Origin: Selaginella tamariscina
Lineage: Eukaryota > Streptophyta > Lycopodiopsida > Selaginellales > Selaginellaceae
Direction: 5' to 3'
Length of the DNA: 64,000 bases
NCBI GenBank assembly: GCA_003024785.1
Contig: PUQB01000428.1
Coordinates: 1 to 64,000 of the forward strand
Position 1 is the first letter of the stretch. Each line of letters begins with the position of its first letter. Below are positions 36,863 through 48,576 of this stretch, piece after piece. Position numbers and translations under genes: made by a program. The notes under the pieces were generated by a model, which was not told the DNA's origin, made no database searches, and saw only the letters and a list, made by a program, of their open reading frames with translations.

Positions 36863-39613
36863 TTGCAAGAGCATCGAATAAAGTAGCGCTAACTCCAGGT
36901 GTGCTAGCCATTCGCTGTCCCACTGCTGCCAAGATACTGCAGTTTCTAATGACTTCTATCTGTTTAAATGCGACAGTAGATAGTTTGTTAGTATTAATGT
37001 CATTTACGACATAATAATATCAAAAGTATATGATCCTGTGTTTAATATATAAACAAGACTAGCCACATTAAGTGCTTTTTAAAAGTTAGATATACACACA
37101 TGAGATATATGCGCGCGTATGTATCTTAATTTATATTTGCAAGTACCTTGGAAATCCTTCCAGCTTCTAAAGCTCTTTTGAACCTCCCCTTCAGAGCCTT
37201 GGAAACTGCCTTCACCTCCTTCTCTGGAACTGCAAAAAAATAGAGTGCTCGCTACTGGCCTGTGCAAACAAATAAACAAAGTAAATAAATCTACTGGATG
37301 ACATGCAAATACACAGCACTTCGACATTCCGAAACACTCGCACAAAATACATGTACACACATGCATGTATTCACAGAACATGTTTTAAAGAAAACTTGCC
37401 AACACGCATGCACATTACACAGACACAGACACAAACACACACATATACACGCTTACCTGAGAAATCATGATAACATTTGCTCCAACGTCTTTCACAGTTT
37501 CAAATATGTCGCTTGCAGTTCCAGGCACACCAGCCATCCCAGTTCTAAAAAAGCATTGTAAGTAATTTCTATAAAATAACACACACACACACAATAATAC
37601 TTTACATTATGCATACTTATAATATCATAATAACTATAAGGTACGCAATAATGTCATTAACACACTTTTTCATACACCACGAATATCCTTAACAAAGTTC
37701 TTCTTACATTAAATAATATCAATTAGAATTGGCTCATAAAGGTTAATATCTCGTCAACAAGTTCAAATCTACATACGTTTCATATGTAAACTAGTAGTAG
37801 ATTATATGTACATGTATGCATGTTATATAATTTATAGTATTACCCTTCAACACTAACAAGTGCTACATTGTCAACAGTTGCAAATCCTTTGACGGAGTCC
37901 GCAGCTCGAAACTCGTCATGGAAGTGCTTTCAAGTAATGTGCGGCATATCTTCGTCCCAGGTGCAGACAGGTTGAACACATTACGTATTGTTATTGGGAT
38001 GTTGTACTTCATTACTGGCAATGTTGTTCGAGGATGTAATACATTTGCTCCAAAATAAGACTGCAAAAGACGCAAGTATATATAACACGAAATTATATAT
38101 TCATACGAATGAATTTGTGTACATACAAATATATGTATCAATATATTTAAAATACAATATATTTGTATATCGATCCCACAATTATACGATTGTATAATAA
38201 ATAAGATAACCTACCGAAACAGACACACACACACGAGTACTTATATAATCATGGTATCATATAAAAGATAATTAATATAAAAACAGAATAGAAATAATAA
38301 CAGCTGTACCATTTCCCAAGCTTCTTGGTACGAGAGAGTGCTCAGAACAACTGCCTCGCTAACTGCACACACAAAAATGCATAGTTCGCCAAAATGATAC
38401 ACATTATCATACAATGCTTCACACGTTAGTGTGATATATGCAACTCAGATAAAGAGGATATGCACAAACAAATGGCGTATGTATAGCAACTGTAAGTTGA
38501 TTAACAGACTCTCTTCATATATATACGACAGAGACGTATTGTGTCATCTCTTTTACATATTGAATGTCTGTGACAGATTGATATTATATAACTTTATCAC
38601 ATAGCACAGTATAGCACCTTGTGTATACAATATGTGTATATAAAGTACACATATAGCGTACCTTTACGTGATCAGCACTATAAACACCATCAACATCGGT
38701 CCAAATGGTAACATTTCCAGCTCGAAACAAGGCACCCATGATTGCAGCAGAGAAATCACTCCCGTCACGCTTCAAAGTGGTCGGTACATTCTCCGGTGTA
38801 TTAGCAATGAACCCCGTGACTACGATGGTATCTGCTGGATTGCGAGCATACCAATCGAATAGCCTTGCTTCCGATGTTTCGAAGTCTGGGTCTACTTGGT
38901 TCGTGCTTGTTGGTCTAACCACAAGTACGTCCCTTGCGTCCATCCATATACTTGACAAGCCTCTCTATACGTGTAAACAAAAGTAATACTTATCGTAAAT
39001 ATATACAATCCATACTTAAAGAATGTATCAACTGTATATGATCATGTGCAAACAGATGGAGTTTGTCATTGAACGTACGTGAGTATGCATAAGTATATAC
39101 ACGATATGTTGTATATACATACATTGCATATAACATAAGCGAAATCATGAATGCGTATGAATTACATGTATATAAATGATATTTGCATATGGATACATAA
39201 ACATGGACATAAACAGAAGGCTAAATTAACTATCAAATAACCTTTTTAATAGCCGCACAGAGCATTTGAGCAGACCATAGTTCACCGTGTCCCACGACAA
39301 AATCAGCAAAAGACTCCGTTGCATGTCCAGCTGACAGAAAGAGATATAAAAATAAATAAATTGTGTATGTAAATACATACGAATGCACTGTTAATACACA
39401 CACACACACACATTTATGTGTGGGTGTGTACCTATGTATATAGCCTTAAGCATTGCTTGGAGATTGCGATATCATCCTCAAGTTTGGCAAGGAACATCTT
39501 CAAGTCATCACCTTCACCTGAAATTTAACTACTTTCAGAATAGCAAGTAATTATACATGTATTACACACATATACTGTGAATCTGTATTTAAGGGCGGGT
39601 GCTCTGTGTGAAT

Positions 39614-39686
<73 letters not shown>

Positions 39687-41030
39687 TATAATATATATTA
39701 ATGTATATCAAATAAGCGTAAGTATATACAATCCATACTTAAAGAATGTATCAACTGTATATTGATACATGATCATGCGTAAAAAATGGAGTTTGTCATT
39801 GTATGATATATCACCTAGCAGCGAAATGGCCGTTTCCTTGTGTTTTTCCAAAACACGTTCAAGTGACTCAATATACGTTTCTTTTCTACTGCTGGCAGCG
39901 TCGACGAGGCTGTAAAGCATATCTGTAACCTTTGACATTGCTGAAACAACAACCACCTTGCGTTGTGATTGATCATTCACCACAATATCTGCCACCTTCT
40001 GTATACGCTCCCCTGTCCCCACACATGTACCCCAAACTTATGCACTGCCCAGCTCTCTCCTTGTGGCAATGTCACCTTGGTCTTGCTGTCATCCACATCT
40101 GAAATTACACGTGAAGCAAAGAAAAGCATATAGATGTGTATGCGTACACATGTGTTCTCCATGTATATAAACGCAAAACAAACAGACTTAATCAAAACAC
40201 ACACACCACGCACACACACACACCTGCAAGAGTTGCATTGATTGTATACTCACGTTTCACTCGCCGACACTTGGACCTACAAAAACAAGCAAACCACTTT
40301 AGCTGAAAAACTCTTTTACTGCTGACATTCTCCACAAATATGGTATACAGCATAATTAAATAAAACAATCATTTATTCTTTATTGACATATTGACTCTAG
40401 TTTATAATCTATCAATTGTTTCTACTCTTTTGCACGTTCAAATATTAAATTACATATCAAGTCAACTTGTCTAATGCTGCACACAAGGCTCTACATGGAA
40501 AAGGGCCTATCATAGTTTAATATCACAGACACATATATATACACCAAAACACTCTATACGCATAAGCTGTCGTCTATGTAAGTCAGCATGAAATTAGATT
40601 ATCCATTTGACCTCGACATGCAAATTCTGCTATATAATTGTGTATATATGATTATTAAGAAAATCCTTCTATTCAACTTACATTTTCTAATTAATATAGT
40701 TAACATTAAAATGGCATGTTCTGTCATAGAAGTATACAGGAGTTTATATACATATATCATACACATAACACTTGCAATAATTTATTAATGCAAATGTAGA
40801 TATAACCACTGCCGTCTACATAAGTCAAACTAAATATATCTTTTGATATACAGTTTATGTATGCTAAACCTTTTCTATATAATCGGCTTACATTGTCTGG
40901 AGTGAATGCAAAGCCACGGAGCTCTTGCGAACAGGCGAAACAGGCCAAGCCGATGCTGCATTGTGATCAATATACCTCTGCCATGATCCGAGAGCAAAAA
41001 TCGAGCAGCACCAGGCAATGCAATCGCCAT
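34340..41030 (-). CDS. AK-HSDH: Bifunctional aspartokinase / homoserine dehydrogenase, plastid type
   Basis: The enzyme catalyses the first and third steps from aspartate towards threonine, methionine and isoleucine, in plastids. Exons (minus): 41,030-40,892; 40,276-40,254; 40,098-39,815; 39,517-39,432; 39,330-39,242; 38,964-38,662; 38,362-38,310; 38,060-37,844; 37,544-37,457; 37,259-37,147; 36,959-36,861; 36,751-36,557; 36,441-36,362; 35,999-35,760; 35,623-35,488; 35,211-35,076; 34,932-34,849; 34,791-34,699; 34,583-34,340. Motifs in order: presequence MAIALPGAARFLL; WAVHKFG; AMSKVTDMLY; SSIWMDARDVLV; TTLKRDGSDFSAA; DVDGVYSAD; YFGANVLHPRT; ACT-domain ANVIMISQ; HSDH nucleotide loop VGIVGPGLIGGTLLDQL; VVDCTAS; PNK; DDLSGMDVARK; HAFAQLSGSDNII; VRGPGAGAEVTAAG. 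Single-base breaks lie in short runs, for example CCCC 40,030-40,033, A7 37,234-37,240, T4 35,800-35,803 and CCCC 34,539-34,542. Identity is certain; the exon 1 frame and the end of exon 14 are uncertain. Confidence 0.92.
39617..39701. repeat. Long (AT)n microsatellite in an AK-HSDH intron
   Basis: About 85 bp of almost pure alternating A and T, with two short slips, lies between exons 3 and 4 of AK-HSDH. It is the longest simple repeat in the window and is self-complementary. Confidence 0.9.
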
Positions 41031-41146
41031 AACCAGCAGAATCCACGGACTCCGACTCCGAACTACCTCGTCTCGTCTCGGACTTTTCCGAATGCAATCG
41101 CTCCGAGATCCAGACGCTCAAGAACCCTAGAATCGCGCAGATGATC

Positions 41147-41270
41147 TAGGGTTTACGCAGGGGGTTTAGGGTTTATTGTTGTCAAGACCGTACAATCCAG
41201 GGACAGAGCGTACATGTTCATGTCCGTACACAGTAAAGACAGAGACCGTACCGTGGGGTTTAGGGTTTCT
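41147..41270 (-). promoter_or_regulatory. Telobox-type AAACCCTA cluster in the AK-HSDH leader
   Basis: On the gene's strand AAACCCTA recurs near 41,147-41,155, 41,163-41,175 and 41,257-41,269. Teloboxes near the start site are common in plant housekeeping genes. The cluster lies 120-240 bp upstream of the proposed ATG at 41,030. Confidence 0.45.
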
Positions 41271-41771
41271 GGTGGGATCATGCTGATGATGCGGCATTGG
41301 CCACTGGAAAGGAAAGGATTAAATTAAATTGGTAGCCTTCTCGTTGTCAGATCGTTGTCAGTATTAAATTGGTTAATGGAGATTTCGTCAAATCTTATAA
41401 TCCACACCTCTCCATGCTTTAATCGAGGCTTCATTTTTATGGGTCCAATTAAAATAGATGGACACTTGACTATCTCATCCAAAGTCATATATATAGGTCA
41501 CATCTGCACCTAAAATCCATTTCATAATATATATATATATATAAAATTCGAACTGGATAATTATCAAACAAAGGTTGGTGTTTATGTTGAAAAACAGAGA
41601 AGAACTCCATGACATTTCGCCTGCCCTTCTGCCCTTTCTTGTCAATTCAGTTGGTCGGCGCTCCGTGACTACTGTGTAAAGGCTTGAAAAGGCTTCCCTT
41701 ACGGGAATATCCATGAATCCCGGTCGTCGTGCCCTAGATTTCAAACCTTTTGGGCCCACAATCATAAAGAT

Positions 41772-41802
41772 CCACGTGGCAGCCCCGCGGGACAATATAA
41801 AA
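41772..41802 (+). promoter_or_regulatory. Probable core promoter of the 5-phosphatase gene: G-box and TATA box
   Basis: A palindromic CCACGTGG at 41,772-41,779 is followed 16 bp later by TATAAAA at 41,796-41,802, in a GC-rich pocket. The ATG is at 41,963, leaving a leader of about 130 nt. The spacing is typical of a plant TATA promoter. Together with the AK-HSDH leader it forms a 930-bp divergent promoter region. Confidence 0.5.
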
Positions 41803-41962
41803 GGCAAGCATGTACTGGGGAATATCCATGGCACGTCCCCTGATCGTGGCTGTTCTTGAAGGACCACACAGCGATTTCTAGAGTGGGAGTAGTTAAGGGG
41901 CTTTTAGGCGCCAAAGCGGGAACTATTTTTTAGGTCAGTTTTTTGTTCATTCATGAGCGGCT

Positions 41963-43157
41963 ATGGCGTCAAGGGAGGAGCAGCGGGAGGCGGCGCTGCC
42001 CTCGCTCATAGATTTCGGCGATGACGATTCTTCCGATCCGCACAAGAATCCATTCGAGACAAGGAGAAGGCGCATTCTTCATCCAGGAGCAGCACAAGCA
42101 ATGCGGCAAGTCCGGATATCCTCTCGGATTCATACTCAACGCCATACAAGCAGCAGAATCGTAGTCGGTTCACTCCTTCCCCGGCTCGCACTCCATCGGC
42201 ATCTCCGCAGCCGGATCTCCTCACTGGAGACTTCCCTGTGACACCTCCGAGTAGCATCCCGGGTGTTCCTCCGGCCTTTCACCAGAATCCGTTTGAAGAT
42301 GATTCGTTCCATGCCTCGGACTCGCCGCCATCCGTTTCCTCCTCACAGGTCGTGTCGGATCTCGAAAAGAAGAAGAAAATCACATTCAACAAGTCGAGCA
42401 GCGCAGCCGGGAGCTTTGTCCCCGAGAATCCGAGGAAAGCTACGGTCTTTCATCATTCTCAGAGCACACCGGAGCTCAAGGCGCCGTCAATCTCTTCTCC
42501 GCAGATCTTCACTCACGGACCGAGTGCATCGGAAGGATCGGTCCCGCTTGGGCACCGGCAGAGCTCCCCGTTGCCGCCTCCTCCTCCGCCTTCGAAGCGT
42601 CCGACAGAGTTCTTTGCGGCTGGAGGCGGCAAAGGAGTGTACAAGCCGCCGCTTCGAGGTCCGGTAGATCCGGACAGACCGGTTCCGTTTGATCTGAGGC
42701 CGAGTCCGATGAGAACGGACCAGCCGGCTAGGGCTCTTACGTGCACGAATTCTTCAGTCTGGCTTGCTTGCGATGGCGCATTGAAGGTATGGCATGTAAG
42801 CAATGCAATGACGCATGGGAGTGCCGGAGAGGGAATCCGCCCGATGATATTGATGCGGCTGCATTCATGTACATTCCTGTGGAGGGGATGACTCTGTGCC
42901 TGGTTTCGGATGCGGCTAATAATCTTGTGTGGACTGGACACCGAGATGGGAGAGTCCGAGCTTGGAGCACAGAGGAAGTTGGGAGGACTCCTAAACGGAG
43001 AACTGAGCCGAGCTTGTCCTGGGTGGCACACCGGTCTCCAGTTTTGTCCATGGTTATCACTAGTTACGGTAAGTAGGCTACACACACAGACCTTTCTAGC
43101 ATTGTGTTGTTGTATTCTTTTGTTCTCTTCGAGCAAATATCACTCCGTTGTGTAATA

Positions 43158-43192
<35 letters not shown>

Positions 43193-46100
43193 AGAGAGAG
43201 AGAGAGAGAGAGAGAGAAAGTGAGAGAGAGGCACCAGTTTATTTGTGTGTAATGTTTGTAAACGTCCAGCAGCTAATGTATGGAGCTATGTATCATTAAT
43301 ACGTACTGTTTAGTGATGCACTTGCATTGTGTTTTATACATATACGCTGATGCTATTAGTCTTATTGTGTTTATATCTAGGCGAACTGTGGACCGGGTCT
43401 GATGGGGTGCAATCAGAGCCTGGCCATGGGATACAACTTGCCAGGCGCTTTGCCTAGCAGAAGACGACACGCCTTCTGCAGCTTCTATGATGGCACGCTC
43501 TTATATTGACCTGAGAGCTCGTGGAACTGCAGCTGGTGCTACAAGCCTCGGATACACGGATGTGTACTTCCTGGTTGCGGACCATGCCAACGGAAGAGTT
43601 TGGAGTGGCGGTCCACTTGCTCTTGCTTTATGGTAATCAAAACCTCTTTGCGTGTGTAGATGTGTGTATGAGGTTAAATATACTTATAAATACTTATATG
43701 CATGATATAAGTAGTTCACGTTTGTGCAGGGATGCAAGAACAAGGGACGTATTGAAAGTGTTCGGACCAAGCGTACAGTCCGAATTCTCTAGTCCGGACA
43801 TATCGCCTGTCCGGGACAGTATGTGGGACGACGATATGAGGTCGAAAGCAGCGAAAAAGGAGAAAGCTGGCACGTTCAGCTTCTTTCAGCGTGTCATTGG
43901 GGCAGCTGATGCTGTCCGAAGAGCAGCAGGTGCAATATTTATATACCTTATTTATGATATGCTATAATGTTTAGCTGTGTAACATATACGTATATTTATA
44001 TATAGATACATAGAGAGAGATTGTACTTCACACACCTGAATTATGTTTTTTTGTTTTGTAAATTAATAACAGTATACACAATGTGCGTGTTTCGTTCAAT
44101 TGAGACATTCTTAAACCTCTTCTCTCTATATATATTGTTTGATTGAGATAATGTAATAGAGGAGAGAAGTTATGCAAATAATAGGCAAGTAACTCATATG
44201 TTTATACGTTTTACTTAGGTGGGGGACAAGGTGGGGACGACAGTAAGAAGGTAGAAGCTTTATTGGCAGCAGTTGATGGGACAGTTTGGGGAGGATACAT
44301 GAGCGGGATGCTTGTTCAGTGGGATGGATTTGGAAACAGGCTGCAGGAATTGATTTATATACCTGTTCCAGTACGTAGCATGTGTTCTGTGGGGACAAGA
44401 ATCTGGGTAGGATATGCCGATGGAAGAATACAGGTGCTTGCCGATACTGGGAAGGTTTTGGGTGTTTGGATAGCGCATAGTGCGGCTATAACCCACATGG
44501 CAAAATGTGGGAGCTTTATTTTCACCATGGCTTTGCATGGTGGGATTCGTGGGTGGAATATTGGATCCCCTTGCCCGATTGATGGGATTCTACAGATTGA
44601 GATGCAGGAGAAGGCGGAGAGTTATACACAGGAGCGCACTTTTAAGCTGTTAGCAGGAACATGGAATGTTGCTGAGGAGAAGACGAGCCTGAAATCTATG
44701 CAGATGTGGCTCTCAGCTGCTAGCCATGCAGGGGTTGTATTTGTTGGTTTGCAGGAAACCGAGATGGGTGCGAGTGCTCTTGCCCTTGCTGCTGCTAAAG
44801 AAACTGTAAGTTGTATGTAGTGTCGCTGTTTAATGTCATGCATGTGTATATATCTGTAATCTAGTGTTTGTATTTAGGTACATGCACATGCACTGTCAAA
44901 AGTTTATGCAATTTAATAGTATATGTATCTCAAATTTATGCGTTTCTTGTTTATACATACACAACATATAACATGCATATACGTGTCCGTGTCCTCTTTT
45001 TTCGTGGTATATAACGTCTTCTTACAGGTTGGCTTGAACCAAGAAAAAAGCAGTGCAAATGGTCAGTGGTGGTTGGATAGTCTTGGTGCAGCGCTTGGTG
45101 AAGGTCACGATTTTGTCCGTGTTGGGTCCCGTCAGTTAGCGGGAATCCTTATTGGTGTCTGGTAAGTTCAAATTACGGGTTTATGTTTCCACTTTGCACC
45201 TTACATATTGTGGGTGCGTGCATGAGTGCGTGTGTGTGTGTGTAAAAAAAAAGAGTTGAGGGCGGGACGTAACACTTCATCATGTAACTCTTCATGTTCT
45301 TGTTTATTCATTTTACTGTAGCTCATGGATCTGGTTTTAGAATGTATTAATTTGCCAGTTCTTGTATTGCAGGGTTCGCAATGAGCTTCTTCCTTTCGTT
45401 GGAGAGGTCGAAGCGGCAGCTGTTCCATGCGGCTTTGGGCGGGCACTTGGTAACAAAGTAAGGAAATTGCATGCATATATACACGAGCATCTGTGACATC
45501 TGTGCTATACCCAACTAAAGTGTAAACTATGGAATGCTAGGGGGCAGTTGGGGTGAAAATTCATCTATTTAGGAGAACGTTTTGCTTCTTGAACAGCCAT
45601 TTCGCAGCACACATGGACGCAGTAAGTAGACGAAATGCGGACTTTGAACACATTTACCGCCAAATGAAATTTGGGAGATCTAGTGGGGGTCCAGGTATTA
45701 ATTGGTGCAAAGAGTTCTTTAGCTGCTTGCATGTAGCATAGTTTATATTTAAACATGTTATATAGGATGAGATACATTGTCTAACACCTTATTGGAGTGT
45801 TCCAATTTGACTGAATGCAATAGGTATCCATTTTGCGGTTTAGCTAACTTGGATCAATCAAAATCCCGATCTCTACAGCATTTCGTGGCGCCACTGTTCG
45901 TCGAACTGCGTCTCCTGAGTCGCCGGATACGGGCAAGGAAATCGTGGTACGTCTCTCTCTCTCTCTCTCTCTCTCTAAACATAGTGTATAATTAATACAA
46001 GAAGCCACTTCAGTTTCTTAGTACACGTACACTCGTGTAGAGATGTGCATATGCATATTTGTTTTCACTCCTACGTAATTTTACTTATGATATATATTAT

Positions 46101-48405
46101 ATGTGTATGCATGTAAGTTACGCATGCATGCGTTACGCAAGAAAATATTGGTCAAATGAATCATATATATGTTAGTCTAAAGATGTTTTTATCACTTGCA
46201 GGAATCTGAAACAGTTATTGAGGCGGTGTTACCGGATCTGGCAGAAGCGGATATGATCGTGTGGGTGGGAGATTTCAACTACCGTATAGACGAGATAACC
46301 TACGAGGACGTGATAGATTTGATAGCAGTCAGGCAATGGGACGTTTTATTACCCAAAGACCAGCTACGAGGAGAGATGACTGCTGGACGTGTTTTCCAAG
46401 GAATGCGTGAAGGACATATCCGCTTTCAGCCAACTTACAAGTTCGACAAAGGATACAATAATGCACTTGGTACGATCTGACTTTTAATTTGTGTGTGTGC
46501 GTCACTGGATTTATGATATAGAATATAATTGTATATATGTATATATGGTTGATGTAGTAATAAGCGTCATTATACATCATTATGTAGTGCACTCGGTACC
46601 GTTTGTCTTGTACATGTGTATACATCAATCTCTCTCTCTCTCTCAACGTGTTCGACTGCAAACCTTTGGTTTTACTTATTAAATTTATTTATTCTCGCTA
46701 ATGCAGGATACGATTCAAGTGAGAAAAGACGAGTACCCGCTTGGTGCGATCGTGTAATATTTAGAGATAGCTACGACGGAACTGATGCAAAGAAAAAGAG
46801 CAAACTTGCACATCCTATTTCAGCATCCGTGATATCGTAAGTTTAATTAAATTTGTGATATATTTTTATATATACAATTACAGGCTAATTGCCAAATATG
46901 TAGTAAACACACGTATAGACGGGCCTCTCCGTGTCTATATCTATATAGATGAGTTATGTATGTGAATGTGTGTACATTCGTGCACTGTGTTACAACCTTT
47001 ACTTTTCTCAAGGTACGACGCATGCATGGATGTGTTGGATAGCGACCACAAGCCAGTGAGGTGCTTACTGAACGTAGACATAGCAGTAATAAACGAGGCA
47101 GCCAGAAGAAGAGCATTCTGCGAGCTAATGCAAAACAACTCCCACGTTCAGAAGTGGGTGGACCAGCTAAACAGCATTCCTGAGACTGTTATAAGTACAA
47201 CAAGATCATTCTGGAGGATGGTGTGCCCTCTGTTCTCAAGGCTATCAACGAGAGCAGTAGACAATGTGTGGTTTTCCATTTGTACTGTGAAGGTGATCCT
47301 GGGGAGCCCTCGGTGAATGCTGCTGCGAAATCGTCATTGCGTGCTGGCCATGGAGTCCCACTTTGGCTCCAGGTGTGTCTCTCTCTCTCACTCACACACA
47401 CACACAACGTTAAAGGAGATGTTCTGTATATTGTGTTGTATCATGTGTGTGTGTCCTATGCATTGACTTCGGTATCTTGTATATCGTGCTCATGCATATT
47501 TGGATGTCGACAATTTGCATGTATGATTATGTTGCATTTGAATCTGTATATGGTTTTTGACCGTCTCTGTATATGACATGTATCTTTCATGTCATATCAG
47601 ATTCGGCAGTTGACTTGTTGAAACTCTATAGTTAGTTTTCCTTACTGATTCTGTGTCTAAAGTTTTTAAAAACATTTTATAAATTTGTAGATAAATTAGG
47701 GAAAATAATTAATTCATATTTATTTGATAATATATGCGTTTAATGTTACAAAGCTAGCTCCTTTCGTAAAATTTTCCCAGAAGCTATCTTTAGAATGGCA
47801 TTGTAATGCCACTCTCCTAACTCTCTTATATGGTGCAGTGTGTGTGTGTGTGTCTGTGGTGTGTCATACATCATGTAAGATTCTTCGATGGTCTAGTTAG
47901 TTTTGAGGTTCTGGCGGACCCGGACATTGTATATTTCATGTGTGTGTGTGCGCGCGCGCGCGTGCGTACCGGATTTTCATGTTTGTAACTACTCCCAGGT
48001 TGTGCCGGCATCAGGAATGATACCACCAAAGGGAAGTATTGAGATAACACTAAGATACCTAAATGTACTCCCGGATGAATTCATGGAAGGCAGCAGGCAC
48101 AGCTCATCCGACTGTGGTGACAACAGGGGCAAGGTAAACTCTGTGTGTGTGTGTGTGTGTACACGCGCGCGCGCGCGTAGAAACAGACAAACAATGTGTA
48201 TTTATTTAAACAGGTGGTGAACCTAGTGTTTGCATACAAGGGATCACTGTCTAGCGGACATAAGGAGTACCAAGTGAGTGTCTGCAGCCCTCCGTCGGCA
48301 GGGCTTTTATCACAAGACAGGGAGCAGCCCAAGTTCCGCTTACAAAGGTCCGATGTTTTAGCGTCCAGATTGAACCCCCAGGACACAAAAGACCTCTTGT
48401 TATGA
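41963..48405 (+). CDS. WD40-containing type II inositol polyphosphate 5-phosphatase (FRA3-like)
   Basis: Exons: 41,963-43,068; 43,381-43,632; 43,730-43,929; 44,219-44,805; 45,028-45,161; 45,373-45,457; 45,541-45,694; 45,879-45,946; 46,202-46,469; 46,707-46,836; 47,013-47,372; 47,999-48,133; 48,214-48,405. An acidic, Pro-rich N-terminus (NPFEDDSF, poly-Pro before SKRPTEFF) precedes WD40-type repeats ([53 protein letters not shown]). The 5-phosphatase domain follows with GTWNV, QETEMG (metal-binding Glu), [30 protein letters not shown] and SDHKPVRC, all catalytic signatures intact. This layout is that of Arabidopsis FRA3/At5PTase12-14, which act on phosphoinositides and affect actin and secondary walls. 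One-base breaks: near 42,055, AA 42,806-42,807, GGGG 43,404-43,407 and AA 47,199-47,200. The catalytic exons 4-10 are unbroken. Confidence 0.92.
43161..43230. repeat. Compound (GT)15-(GA)n microsatellite in 5-phosphatase intron 1
   Basis: Thirty bases of (GT) at 43,161-43,190 run into a (GA)-rich tract to 43,230, all on the sense strand of the host gene. Confidence 0.9.
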
Positions 48406-48542
48406 GGATTCGATCTGAAGAATATGCTGGGGTATCAATTTTTCCTTTTTGGCAGCGTTGTAGGTGAGTTGGGTGTATATAACACATATATAAAAGCTAC
48501 AATATGCATTCTATGTTTCTCTTTGTTTGTACACACACACAC

Positions 48543-48576
<34 letters not shown>

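Noticed and set aside
42513-43136. 207-codon minus-strand ORF
   Set aside because: Antisense of the long first exon of the 5-phosphatase gene; the plus strand has the conserved WD40 wording.
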